Assembly: GCA_026874595.1 (NCBI GenBank)
Contig: CM049306.1
Coordinates: 14,965,019 to 15,029,018, forward strand
DNA length: 64,000 bases
Direction of reading: 5' to 3'
Source: Sipunculus nudus
Taxonomy: Eukaryota; Annelida; Sipuncula; Golfingiida; Sipunculidae
The translations under genes and the position numbers were made by a program. Shown here one piece after another: positions 1-12,800 of this stretch; positions within the stretch are counted from its first letter, which is position 1, and the number at the start of each line of letters is the position of its first letter. The notes beneath the pieces were generated by a model. It saw only the letters and a program-made list of their open reading frames with translations, had not been told where the DNA came from and made no database searches.

Positions 1-398
1 TACTTTTAGATATTTATGAAGATACAGATCATAAATGGTTGATAAATCTAACTTTGATTATTTTCAAGTGAAATGTATACAAGTCAAAGGGAGAAAATAA
101 GTTAAGAGTGAATGGTTGTATTATAATTAAAAATATAATGTTGAAGAAGTTTAACTTGCGAAAATTAGAGAAGCATTCTTAAGAAAGATTAATAAAATTG
201 GGGTGGGATGGTGGACTTGGTGGAAAAATTGTGGACAGAGGAAATTACAGAGGCAGGAAGAGAAAAGGTACACAGGTGAATAATTGGGCTTACATTTACA
301 AATTAGAATCAATTTATAGTATTTTTATAACGCAATTTATTACATGCAATATAATTTTATGTTCTGTATTTACTGTTTGCAGGTGTCTTGTATAAATG

Positions 399-446
<48 letters not shown>

Positions 447-945
447 TTATGTATCAGGTAGGGTCTCCTTAGTATACTGAAGCCTGAAAGTAAACCTCAT
501 GAACTTTTGATTTTTGGAATCGTTTGAATGTATAGAGTACAGAATGCGTTGTCAGAATCTATTCCGCAACTAAGCACTGACCCATAATAATAAACTCAAA
601 ATTACATTTATAAAATTAACAAGAAGAGCAAATAAAATCAATGATATTTATAAATATGACTTTTTGTCTATTTTGTTCATTTGTAAGCAATAATAGAAGG
701 AAACTCACACAAGTTTGAAAACAGTTGTTATATTCATTCTACCAGTTTTGCATGCAAAATTTGTTTATCTTCAAAAATTCATTTGAGCAGCTGATATAAA
801 ATGCACATTACACATTTGGTAAAAGAAACCCACATTTGTAATACTAGTGACACCTCTTTGCTTGCTCATGCCCACTCAACACGGACGTTAACCTGTTTTG
901 GCTTGACAATATTTGCAGGCACCTAGACAATTAACTTTGCCTCAC
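1..945. other. AT-rich non-coding sequence with a (TA)n tract
   Basis: No gene is visible. A (TA)n microsatellite runs from about 402 to 449 with one slip. The rest is AT-rich sequence without recognisable domains or long inverted repeats. It would be intron or downstream sequence if the exon at 946-1119 is real. Confidence 0.5.
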
Positions 946-1119
946 CTTTGTGACCCGCCTCACGACCCTGGAAAGAACAGCCTCGGTATCTGAATCGGAG
1001 TCGTTGCTCCACAGTTCTCTAAGCCTGGGTAGTATGGCGGCCAGCCTGTCCAGGCAGGCGTCAACAGGCTCTGTTGCAGAAAACAGACGTTCAAGCCCGG
1101 CCAGCTGTTCCATTCTTTC
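946..1119 (-). CDS. Probable internal coding exon of an unidentified gene (58 codons)
   Basis: On the minus strand a 174-bp open stretch is bounded by a good acceptor (pyrimidine-rich run ending TTTCGCAG, AG at 1121-1120) and a good donor (AAG|GTGAGG, GT at 945-944). Both junctions fall at codon boundaries, so the exon is phase 0 at each end and exactly 58 codons long. The peptide begins ERMEQLAGLERLFSA and ends RVVRRVTK. It is rich in Leu, Arg, Glu and Asp, contains an acidic serine run (NDSDSDTE), and looks helical. Its base composition is clearly more GC-rich than the surroundings. I do not recognise the family and assign no function. The Met inside the exon may or may not be an initiator; the open frame continues upstream to the acceptor. 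No second exon of this gene could be joined to it with confidence. It could still be a fragment of a processed gene or of a transposon. Confidence 0.55.
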
Positions 1120-3112
1120 CTGCGAAATAAAGCGTTGAATGTTTAGGATACATATTACATATTGTGTTTGAAGAAGAAAAACTGTTGGCTCTTTTTCTTT
1201 GCGAGGACTTAATATTTACGATTTTCGCAAAAGGCAAATTATGGCGAAAATAAAACTTAGTGAATCAACCCCCTGATCGTGAAAATGGAATCCTAACTCC
1301 TATGGAAATCTCCTCAATAAAAACTCCTCAGTATGAAGGCAATCAGAGACAGATATAATAAGGAAACGTCACTGACGGTCTCTATCGAAAAAGCATGAAG
1401 ATTACCAAACGTAAAGGAACGATTTGTCTTTATTATGTCATCAGCAGGGCCTGTGCGCCTTATATAACCTTTAGCCAAAAAGTAAAGTTCAACCAGAAGG
1501 GCTAGATATCAGTTAACTAAATTATTTGTAACAAAACACCTGTGCAAACTTTCAAATAAAAGGACTTCAGACAATAAAAAGATGATTTTGGAAAAAGTGA
1601 AAAACTGTGGAATAACTGCGAGTCAATCGCATGTTACTATGAAAAGAAACATTTCATCAATATCATATTTTTGATATTCACAAATAAAATTATGGGACAT
1701 GAACTTAGTATGATTTTCTTGATGAATTACAATTTGAAATTAAAATAATATTGTAACTAAAACATGAAATATGGCTAAAATAAAATTAATGTGGTTAAAA
1801 TTATGGCTAAACCTTGCATCATGGTATCATGGCTTCCTGTAAACGAGGGTAGGATTACCTAAGGTGTCGTCTTTTCCTTAAGATAATAGACTGTTCGTCT
1901 GAAATTTTTCTCCGACTGGATTCAAAACTTCCAAGTCCAGCCCTGCTTGTGAGCCCAGTACAGCATGTGTACATATTTGTTCACTGCTGTAGGCAGAAAC
2001 CATACACAAACAAGATGGACAAACAGGAACCGTTTTTCTTCTTGTATTTAATCAAAGGAACCGAAGAGGGGGTTCTTTAGGAGCAAAACATTTAGAATTC
2101 TGTCACAAATCTTGATATCAGACAACATAAATATTTATTTAGATATTATTACCTTTACAGATGGAAAATATTTTCCCAAATCTTATTCCATATTTGTTAT
2201 TATTTGTGATTCAATTTTGCTCCATTTTACTTTTAATCCATGCTATGATGGTGTACCCGCCAACCAACTTCTGGGGAAATATATTCCCCGCCTCCGCCAT
2301 AAATTTTGACCATTTCTTCTGCCTGTCTGTGTTATCATACCCGGTGTCATCGAAAGGGCTAGCTAAAACCTTTTACAGCTCAATTCATCACGTGTATATA
2401 GCTAATTTTTTTCGACTGATACGGTCTTACCTGCTAGAAAACATTAACATATTGTTATGGCCCCATCTCAGAATGAAAAAGGACTAAAAATACACCTAGC
2501 CATTGATGCATTTTTATTCCACTATTTTGTTTTATTTAAATAAACTCTAATATAATTACATTTTTCAGCTAGAGTGGATTCGAAGATTTAATCCGAAGTT
2601 ACTGCAAGAGTGATATCACTTTTTCCGAATTTATATAAGGCTACTTCCTTTTTTATTTCGAGAAATTATATTAAGCCCACCAACTTTTCATAATTTTTTG
2701 ACAAGAACACATTTTAATAAAAGTAGTATAATGTGTCTGTAGCAGGCGGTCAAAGCAGTGTCTGCCCTGGGTGCTAATAAAGGTCGTTTTTTTTACCCCG
2801 CTGACACCTGGCCCTCTTGGTAGAAAGAATAATAAGGAGCGGATTGACGGAGTGACCACCTGTAGCTACACAGTGACAGAGCACTATCAGCACGGGTGGG
2901 ATCCAGCCACTGATTACTGATGCCATGGTTACCTGCTTCCTCCAGCCTACGTGTTTTCAGCAGCACGTCAGGGCAGTTCTGTTGTTTTGTTGATTCATAG
3001 ATTTTCTACGAAGATGGTGTCGTGAAAGTGGCCCGTACGTCAGAATTATCAGATAAAATACGATCACACTCACACATGCAGGAGAAAAGCACCAATGGCT
3101 TGTATTTTAGAC

Positions 3113-3161
<49 letters not shown>

Positions 3162-4702
3162 AATGATAACTACATACAAGTATATATAAGATATGCGAAA
3201 ACATATTACATAAGTTTAATTCATTTTATTTTCAATTGAAGTAAAATAACGTTTTTTCTATACATTTCCCGAAAAACAAATTTCATTTCCAGTTGGACGA
3301 GCACTGTTTGCTTAGGAATGTATCGTGTATGAAGAGATGAAATAAATATATATATTTAGAAGGTTATGCCATTATTCCCTCTTTAAATCTTTTTCATTTT
3401 GTTTTAATTCAGTTTTGCTTACAGAAGCTGTATTAATGTATATTCCAACATTATGGTATTTAAACCATTTGTCTTTACAACTTAAAGGTCCATGTCAATG
3501 TATGATTTAATGACGCATAATAGGTGTGCACATTGCAAAAAGATTTCAACTCTTCTAGTGTTTTACTTTGTGAATATTTTCTGCGTCACGATGCAAGTTA
3601 CCTTAACCTATCAAAGATATACAAAATACGTTTCCTTTGTTTATTGTAACTTCCTATAATCCACATAAAAAGTAGAAGTGAAATAATGTAGACGTAATAC
3701 ACACCTATACAGTAGGCAATACACAGCGTTCAATCATACAGATACCACAGTAACGGCGCTAGAACACGGGGCTTCCTCTCTTTAATTTAGTTTTGTCTGA
3801 TTCATAATTCTGCGTCCCGGGTGTATCTCTATGATATTTGCCTTGTATTTACCGCAAGGATGCAGGATCTACTGGTAGGCCATTAACCAGAGGTAACCAT
3901 GGAAACTTCAGATCGTTCAGGAAGCGTCTCGTATATGATGGAAAATTAATGCACTGGATAATTATGTGAAAAGATGTGATGTTTCATTTCTTTTGGCTGA
4001 GCCCTCTCTGAGGGAGCGGGTTTTATTTAATTTGACGTGAATGTGTTATTCCACATACGCTTATTCATGCTAAAACATTACATCGGTGCCATACACATAA
4101 CAGTTTCCGTACTAATTCAAATTATGAAATACTGATCATTCGTTTTCAAAAGCTTTCAATCCTAAAATGACACTTCCAAAACCAGGAGAAGGTGCTTGAA
4201 CCGAACTGAGTGTAATAAGTGGTTTATGTATGACCTCGGATGATCACCTGGGAAAGGCATGACATTTTAATTTTTTATGCTGATGGGATCTGGGTTGCAG
4301 AGTAGATCTGTTAAGGAGTCTAAGGATCTGTATATTACATAGATATGATAGCATTTTCAATAGAGGGAATATGGATTCTTAAATTAGAAAGATATATTCT
4401 TAACTGGGAATATGGGATGAGTAGTTTGTATACTTAGGAAAGTGGAATAGGAAGTATTAAATTGGAAAGACAGGAGCCGCACTTTGAATTTGGAAATGGA
4501 TTTGGATTAGGGATTTAAAGATATGAGCTAAATGGGTACGAAATATGAAAGATGGAACACAAAGTATTATTTAGAAAGGATGACATACGAAAATCGTATT
4601 GAAAAGATGGAACATGAAATTGTAAAGCTAGACTTTGAAAAGGTGGGACATTCATATTGATTTAATGCGAAGTTTGATTTACAATTAGGACCATAGCTCT
4701 AT
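1120..4702. other. Non-coding AT-rich stretch
   Basis: Only short open frames of non-protein-like composition occur. A (TA)n tract lies at 3115-3158. No terminal repeats, RT motifs or transposase motifs were found. If the 946-1119 exon belongs to a spliced gene, this is probably intron. Confidence 0.45.
3115..3158. repeat. (TA)n microsatellite
   Basis: Uninterrupted alternating AT for about 44 bp. Confidence 0.95.
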
Positions 4703-4710
4703 AAAGGGGC

Positions 4711-4997
4711 TGTTACAACCCATAATGTAATAACCGGCCCATAATGTAATAACGGCCCATATTGTAATAAAAACGACCCATAATGTAATAATCATACCCT
4801 GCCCATATTGTAATAAAACTGGCCCATACTGTAATAACGTCCCATAATGTAATAAAAAACGGCCCATATTGTAATAACGGCCCATATTGTAATAAAAACG
4901 ACCCATATTGTAATAATCATACCCTACCCATATTGTAATAAAACGGGAAGTGGGAAAAACGACCCATATTGTAATAACATATTTATATTGTAATAAC
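4711..4997 (-). repeat. Left arm: array of a ~20-bp unit
   Basis: About a dozen imperfect copies of GGCCCATATTGTAATAA-type units, with spacer lengths that alternate in a higher-order pattern matching the right arm in reverse complement. Open frames here only translate the repeat. Confidence 0.9.
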
Positions 4998-5157
4998 ATA
5001 TGTTTAAGCTCAAGAATGACAGGGCACACGCTTAGTGTCATTTACATAATATCCTGCCCCCTCCCATACCCTCTCCATGAACCTGTTACCAACCTTAATG
5101 AAACCATGGTTCACAATTGAATAAAAAAAATCATATTTTCATACACTAAAATATAAC

Positions 5158-5158
5158 G

Positions 5159-5194
<36 letters not shown>

Positions 5195-5221
5195 TATTAT
5201 TATTATTATTATTATTATTTT

Positions 5222-5265
<44 letters not shown>

Positions 5266-5274
5266 GTATATATA
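5158..5274. repeat. (TAA)n(TTA)n palindrome followed by (TA)n
   Basis: About 34 bp of TAA repeats run directly into about 28 bp of TTA repeats, making a perfect self-complementary hairpin. (TA)n follows at about 5226-5274. The tract lies in the centre of the foldback-like element. Confidence 0.95.
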
Positions 5275-5846
5275 ACAGTTGTCATAGTACCCATGTATGC
5301 ATATTAGCGCCCCCCCCCCCCTACAACTTTCGAATTTCTAAATCCGCCACTAATCATGGCCCCCTGCCCTCCCTCAAACCGGGTTACGCCCCTGAATCTC
5401 CCCGCTCTGCGCCCTATGCTCTACCTCTAATACACAGAAACCGGCATTTTCAAATTGTTGTTTTGTTGTTCGGGCTAATTATTTTTAAAAATTAAATTGT
5501 AAACTCTTTAATCGCACGAATGACGCATCCAGGTTTTAACTTCAAATACGTGCGTTGAAAGCTCTTAATCTATACGACGTGTTATACATGTTAACCTAAG
5601 ACATCTTAACCAGTACATACATAGGCACCAAAAATTTGCAGCAGTACCTCCATTTATAATTTCCAAATCTCGGGAGGTTTCGAGAGATCATATAAAATAT
5701 TCTCTATGATACATTGAGCAAAACGCACTGAAATTTAAACTTTCATTTATATTTTAAAAAAGAATTAAAATACATTAAAAAGTATCGATAATGAGAGTTT
5801 TGTATATTTTATCTGTTAAAATTGACAAAATATTTACATTTTGGCG

Positions 5847-5914
<68 letters not shown>
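5847..5914. repeat. (TA)n microsatellite
   Basis: About 68 bp of alternating AT with one TTT interruption, inside the foldback-like element. Confidence 0.95.
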
Positions 5915-5917
<3 letters not shown>

Positions 5918-6149
5918 CTTGTTTAAATACTTTTTAACCCTATTTAAACACTGATTCAACAAAAGGATAATCATGAATCATGGCCATATTTCGCTCATAT
6001 TAGCTTGGTCACCGTTTTAAACAAATAGTCATTATGTAATCCAGTGGTTTTTCATACTTGTATGTTCACTTACACATTCGTGTCACGAGAAGTCAATATT
6101 TGAATTGTCTAAATTAATTTGCATGAACTTTGATTTATAAAATTATTGG

Positions 6150-6350
6150 CCGTTTACCCACCTTCGATTTTATTACAATATGGGCCGTTTTACCCACTTC
6201 CGATTTTATTACAATATGGGCAGGGTATAGTTATTACAATATGGGCCGTTTTTTATTACATTATTGGCTATTATTACATTATGGGTCGTTTTTATTACAA
6301 TATGGGCCGTTATTACATTATGGGCCAGTTATTACATTATGGGTCGTAAC
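6150..6350 (+). repeat. Right arm: array of a ~20-bp unit
   Basis: About nine copies of TTACAATATGGGCCGTT-type units in the orientation opposite to the left arm. The array ends in CATTATGGGTCGTAAC, the inverse of the left outer end. Confidence 0.9.
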
Positions 6351-6351
6351 A

Positions 6352-6859
6352 GGGGCCTTTACACAGAATAGCGACCTTTCTGCCTTCCGTGTGCGACCAC
6401 AAAATTTACCAGGTCGTCGTAGGAGGCTCAAAGAAGGCCGAATGATTGCCTAGGTCGTTCAAAGGTGGTACACAGGAGTTTCAGGTATCGCCATGGACGC
6501 CATGGTCGCCGTGAGTTTTTGAACATGTTCAAAACATTCGCACCAAGGTCGCCGAGGTGGTGGGTTGCACAAAGGTGGCTCAAAGGAGGCAGAAGGGAGG
6601 CACTAGCATTGCCGTAGTTGTAGAATGGAGGCACAGTGGTCGCGCTGGTGGCACAGGGGGAAGCAGAGGGAAGGCAGGCAAGAAAATGCCCTAATGCTGT
6701 ATTTTGGGAGGTTCAAGAGAGGCACAAGTATCGCTGAAACGGTTATGGAGCAATTACACAGAAACAGGATTTACTGGGGTTAGGCGGCCATTGAGCGTTC
6801 TGGTCAATTTTTGGTTGCACAAAGGTGGCACAAAGGTGGCAGCCCTGTGTAAAGGGGCC
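6352..6859. mobile_element. MITE-like element with TTTACACAG terminal repeats
   Basis: Reading inward, the left end is GGGGCCTTTACACAG and the right end, in reverse complement, is GGCCCCTTTACACAG. Similarity continues for about 15 further bases (rGCcACCTTTsTGCC). The interior is rich in short GGTGGCACAAAGG-like motifs and has no convincing gene. TTAA follows the right end (6860-6863), as in piggyBac-type insertions, but the left side has no TTAA because it abuts the foldback-like element. The superfamily is unresolved. The terminal motif is shared with the neighbouring element, so the two may have a common origin. Confidence 0.55.
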
Positions 6860-6863
6860 TTAA

Positions 6864-9800
6864 GTAAACAGGTAGTAGGTGGACCAATTTGGTTTTGAAA
6901 CGTCTGAGAAAATATTTACCACAAGCGTAACTTGTTCTTCTAAAGTTACATGTTAACACATGTGATGAAAAAATTGTGCATAAATAATCGAAAATCATGA
7001 GATTTTTTTTCCAAATAAAAGCATAAATGCACAATTGTTAAAAATTATACGTGACCTAGGACGCAATACAGAGCATTTTTCCGTATACATTTAAAAAGGC
7101 GTAAAGTGAATAAGGATATAACTGCTCTGAGGTAAAATGTGGATAACTGGCAACGTCGACCTGAGGTAAATATCACAAGAAAAAAATGTGAATACTTATA
7201 TAGACATATAGATCTTCCAAGTAGTTCAACATTTCTTTGGATCATTTATTTCAGGATCCCAAGTCCTTGTGATAAGTGAAATTTGCAGTCACAAGTTGAC
7301 AGAAACGTTGCCATGACAACCGTTTTGCTCTTCTTTAATTTGCTCTGTTAAAAGCCGCCGACGCGTCATAAATACCTGGTGTTCGGTAAAGAAACGGCTT
7401 CTTTCGTATTTGTCTGCTGCGAACATTAAATGAGTTTCTTTTGGATCTTCGTGTGATAAAAACCCGCCAGAAGGTGAGATGAGGGATAACCAAAAAGCAA
7501 ATAGTTTTCATCTGTCTTGCTTCAAAGCAGTTAGTATAACCGAGTACGATTATGTGAATATGTTGTACATATTCAGCGAAATATCTCGGTATGACCGGTT
7601 TCGTCAGTGAACAGCGTGTGATTTCGTTGGGATTCATATTAACAAAATCCATTGAATTCAGCTTCATGGAACAGGTTTAATGTCAAATTTAATTACAGTA
7701 ATTTTTTTCACAACGGCTGTTAAATAATTCAGTTTAAATGATGGGACTGAATTTATCGCCCTTAATGGATCCATACATCTATACTATTTTGTATAAAGAT
7801 AAATAAAGGTGACAACCTGATACATATAACATCAGATAACCAAGCAGGCATATATTCCCATCACACTCAAAGGTGCTATCATACATCGGTTATCTAAATT
7901 TCCAAATAGTCCTTCTTATAAAAAGTTCTTCAACAACTGAATTTGTGATCTCATACGAATAAATATACATTGAAACATCCCCGCTCGGCCACCCGTCTGA
8001 ATACCTACAGGTACGTCTGAGTTTTTTCAATTGAATGATCATGGTTAGGATTTTTTTAAACCGGAAATTTTAATCAGATTTTACTGATTGAAAATTTGCG
8101 AGGTATATTTAAAGTTGACATGTTGAAAAGAGTATATCAAATACATGTTATAAAATGACGTTGTATGTGTAGATAAATATAAATAGAGGGTATCTTGTCG
8201 GCTATTTCATCGTCATAAGTGTATTTTTTTGTATTACTACTGCTCAATTACTCTTTAATCATGCACCTTGTATGGCAGTTTTTGAGATTTCAGATCCAGT
8301 TTTCCAAACTATTCAGTAATGATTGCAACCTAACATAAACACATGTATAAGACATATAGTCAACTGTCTAAACTCCATTTCATTATAATTCACAGCTGTT
8401 TATCACACCTGATTTTGTATATCCCAACTATTTAAGCTATATTATATTTTTATTTACAAACAAACTATAGCACAGGCCTGTTTATGGGAATGCTACCTTT
8501 ATAACATAAGCATGGATTTTGGAAGAGGCAGATAATAAGACAAGATAGTCTGCCTCCCTCAGATAGCGGGCTACAAGTTGGTCCGGTTTATGAGATTCTG
8601 GCATCGCGTATTGATTTCATATGGCGTGAAGTCTTAATGCGCCAGTGATAGATGTTGTGCTCGCACGTAAAATGCATGAAAAATAAAAATCGAAAGACAA
8701 CATTATCAAGATTAAAGACTGGATCATCCAGGGCTCTGGTTCCGATCGCGGCTGCACTGCATGGCTTTTCTTCACGGGCGATGAGACTTTTCAAGGTTCT
8801 CTATATTTATGTTATCTAATGCGATGTTATTTTACGGATCTATCTTATCTCTGCCGCACTTAACACCCCGCCTTATATTCCTCTTATTCACTGCACATTC
8901 TTCACGGATAGAGAGCAAAGGACGCCAGTATTAGGATGAAGAGGAAAAACAAAATTGAAGAAACTACTTCATCGGTGGAGGCCTAAACAACAACCAACAC
9001 AAGCATTTCAAAAGGAGCTTTTCTTCCATTTTCTTAAAATTAATTTCCTTTTTAACACTTCTTTATGACGCTCATCACATGCACTTGAATTTTACATTAA
9101 CATTTATCACTTTTATAATATAAATTATGAATTGTGATAATTATTCCTTTCCGTGTTAATATCTTTTGAGTCCCAATTGTCAATATTAGATAAAGATTTA
9201 TATTCATATATATTATTTATTATCGCTTTATATAGTCTCAAAATGACATATCATTACAACATGTTATTTCACTATATATCTCACGTTTTAACATGTTTAA
9301 CACCCATGTGTTTACCCAAACAAAGCTAAATTCACATTAATATATTAATTTTTTATTTTCTTTCTGTCCGTGATAATTGTCCGAGAACAGATGATATTAT
9401 TTAAATATGTTCATTTCATTTACAAGAAAAAAATTTTAAATATCTTAATTATTCATGTTTAAATACTACTCATTTCCGAATGTTTTATTTTTCAGTCAGT
9501 GTATATGCGGCATGTGACACAAGCGTCTAACGATAAGTCTATAGGTTAATAAATGCCTACAGTAAGTCTATAGGTTAATTACGCTGACAGCAAGTCAATA
9601 GATTAATGAGTGCTGACAGCAAGTCTGTTGGTTTTATCGCTTTATGTCGACTGCCATTCAGAGAGTCGCAGAATCCTGATAGGTTCACAAACCTTGTCCA
9701 TAAACCAAATGGCCAAGTTCATGTCAATGCATTGGTATCAAATATTGTCTATACAGAACGAAGGATATATATGGCCAATTCTATATGGTAAATACTGAAG

Positions 9801-12800
9801 CCCATATCTGACGTCAGTGAGGAGAGGAAAAGTCTGACTGGCAAATAAGTAAACATGCATATAGAGACAATTTTGATTCTAACAATCGAACCTATAGTTT
9901 CTGTTCTAAAATGCACACTGATATGTATATTGCTTGCAAAGTGTCCCTACTATACCAGGTGCATGTATAACACACACACGTATATATATATTTATAAACT
10001 CCAGTTTGAAGAAAATCTGAATACATTATTCTCAAAGGGAGTATCTATTAGACACTTCTAAAATTTATTTCAACGGAATGAATTAAAAAAAAATGATTAC
10101 TTGTGGTTTGCTTTTGACAAAAGCTCTCAACCAGAGGTTCAACGTTTCGTAAAAACTCATAAATTGTTCTTCAATATTGCATAAAAATCACAAATCCAAT
10201 TCGCTGACTGTTGAAAATCATGTTCAGCAATCCTGGTCAGATTGCGTATAAAATATGAATGGGTGGTGTAATTGACTTGTCGTTATGTTTCAAATGGAAA
10301 AGTATTGCAAGCTGTTTGCAATAATAATAACCATATTTAAATTATGTATTCAAAAAGTACAGCTGAATCTATAGATAACAACGTTTTATTGTTTCGCAGT
10401 GGCGAGAATCGGGTAGGAAAGAATAACGGGTGGAATCTTGGCAAGCCTAAAATGTATCCCTGTATTGTTCTGATAAACTGAAGACAATATGATGCCAGGC
10501 GAACCAGAGATTAACGAAAGGTTGTTTTTATTTTGAAGCATTTGATAAAGAATTCATGCATTTTTCAGAATTAAGAGGCGATCATTAACTAGTGTAAGGT
10601 ATAAGTCCTTCAGGAAAAAAAGATCATATTTTTATTCTTCTATGACTCAATTGATATTTTCTCCTGTTTCGGAGAGTTTTTGTCCAGTATATATGTCCGT
10701 TCCATGTTCATGTCACCAGAGAATGTATGTTCCTAAGGCGTTCGTACTCCTGTATGTTTAGGTAATACTTATGCAGGAGGAAAATTTAATGAAATATTTA
10801 AAAAAAAACTATTATAATCCACATAGATCATTTGCATCATTCACTTCTGGTTAATCTTAAAAACAGTGACACATTCTTTAAGGTATCCTGCTAACGTTAT
10901 GCTCTCCGCCTTCAACCTATGGACATAAATATTTCCCGAACTTCCCACACTATATGAATGTAGGTAAAATCTATTTTGGTATAAACACTCCAAAAGGCGT
11001 ATTAAAAATAAGATGTCATGCATTGTCAGAAAGTTTGAAACTGGGATAAAGATGCATATATTAACACATACTTAAGACATCCTGGAAACTTTATCATATA
11101 TTATCAGAATAAGTAGAAACACCTTGGACGTACATAGAAACACCCAGCACGTATTGATAGGGGTATAAAGAGAGTTTTGACAGATCCTTGTTAGATACAC
11201 CGCAACAATTATTAGAATTTCGTCTGATACAAGAATGGTAAATACTGGGAACTGATAACTAACATGGGAGAAAGGATTTTAGATTTCCGACTTTCCGGTT
11301 ATGTTTGTACATACGTGGATCCTTATTGATAATCGGACACAGCACTAATGGACTTGGGCAACCTAAGAAAGAGTGCAAAGATGTAACTGTATGGCCCTAG
11401 GCTGCCGCGCGGGCACAGATGGCGGGCTTCATTTACAAGCTGGGCTCATCTATACAGATACACATTGACCAGGCGGGTCAGTCGTCGGTCAATATCTCTA
11501 TCCATAACTACATCTACTGGTCATCATATGACTCTCTACATTTCTTAATAAACAACGAAAAAAATAAATTCAGCACATCTTGGGATCCAAGGTGAAGCCT
11601 AGCCTCATGAGCGTCGCTTGGATTCTTGCAATTAACTTACATTATGAAGATGATTTATTGTTGCTGTCTGGACAATCATTTATAAATGTTGTGGGAGTGT
11701 CACCTCAATGTCTCCGCAAGATATTGCTCAAGATACTCTACACGAATATGATTTGTAGTTCGTTAATAATAAATACGGCTTGGTTTTTTTGTACTTGTAC
11801 ACATGATTCACGAGACCAGATCTCTTGTTTTAACACTGAACTGACAGGGAAGGAAGTCAATTAAGGTCGTCCACATATATATTTACTTATGCAAACTTTA
11901 ATTATATTGGTCACTTAACACATGTGCACTCACAGTTCAAACTTCATCCAAGGTGTACCAGATGATTTATTTTCTAAATACAAAACTAGATTACTTTTCT
12001 ATGGAACATATTATCTTTGTTTAGTCTAACATATTTGTTCTATATCTTTATTTTGGCGATAATTAAATAAATCTGAATCTTGTAAAATGTTGTAACCACC
12101 ATCAATCACCAAAATACACATTACTTCCTCGTTGAAGCAGTACCCTAAAAATCTTCAGCTACACATTGTGAAAGGATAATGTCTAATAAACCATTCACTT
12201 ACCAAACAATTGCATGCGTTGATGCTCGTACAGTGCTCTCCTGCTATATCATTAGAGAAGAGACGAAGAAAATTCCCATGGAGGTGTCAAATACACTGTG
12301 AACGAGAGGTGCTTCGCATATACGCCATGGCATATGTATACAAAACCGCAGCTAAACAGCATACTAAAATACGATATATTCATTCTGTGTTCATTCGGTG
12401 ATAGTGTGAGACAGCCCTGCACGACTGGAATCCCTTGCATCTGATGAAGACATCTTCCAGTGATTCGTATATCCACAAACACCATGGCCCCTCTTCACCA
12501 TATTCCTGAATACACGGAGGTGTGAGATCTGGCGTGCACATTTTCTGGATACACGTGGCTTTACCTGCACGGATTTCTTATTGATTTTGATGCATGTTAA
12601 GTTATGATATCGCACAGGATCTATAGTCAGTACCTTCCCGGACCAGCGGCATATCATCATTGAACTACCCTGGCATGTGTTGCCGTGTAATTAGCTTACA
12701 GCTACCAGGAACAATCGAACTTGGGCGATAACAAAGCTGTCTACGCTGGTTCGTGCCTGTCAGCAAGGAAAGCTCAACCACGCACGCTGTGTCAGTGCAT

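Larger units (their letters stand above)
4703..6359. mobile_element. Foldback-like element with tandem-repeat inverted arms
   Basis: Two arrays of the same short unit (core CCCATATTGTAATAA, about 20 bp, alternating with an ATAATG variant) face each other: left arm about 4711-4997, right arm about 6150-6350. Read inward from the outside, both arms show the same order of unit variants: TGTTACRACCCATAATG, then units spaced by CGGC, then AAAAACGACC, then an ATACCCTGCC block, then a GGAAGTGGG block. The whole arm is therefore inverted, not just the unit. The outer ends share AAAGGGGC (4703-4710) with its inverted counterpart GGGGCCTTT (6352-6360). The 1.15-kb centre has no coding sequence and holds a (TAA)n(TTA)n palindrome and two long (TA)n tracts. 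Long inverted termini built from internal tandem repeats are the hallmark of foldback/TU-type elements (established knowledge). No transposase is present, so it would be non-autonomous. No clean target duplication was found. Confidence 0.7.

Noticed and set aside
4685-5041. 118-codon minus-strand open frame, and its plus-strand counterparts at 6130-6453
   Set aside because: They simply translate the ~20-bp tandem repeat (YNMGR-type repeats) of the foldback-like element.
7335-7667. 110-codon minus-strand frame with moderate CG content
   Set aside because: Protein-like in places, but no recognisable family and no splice or promoter context. Left as undecided rather than annotated.
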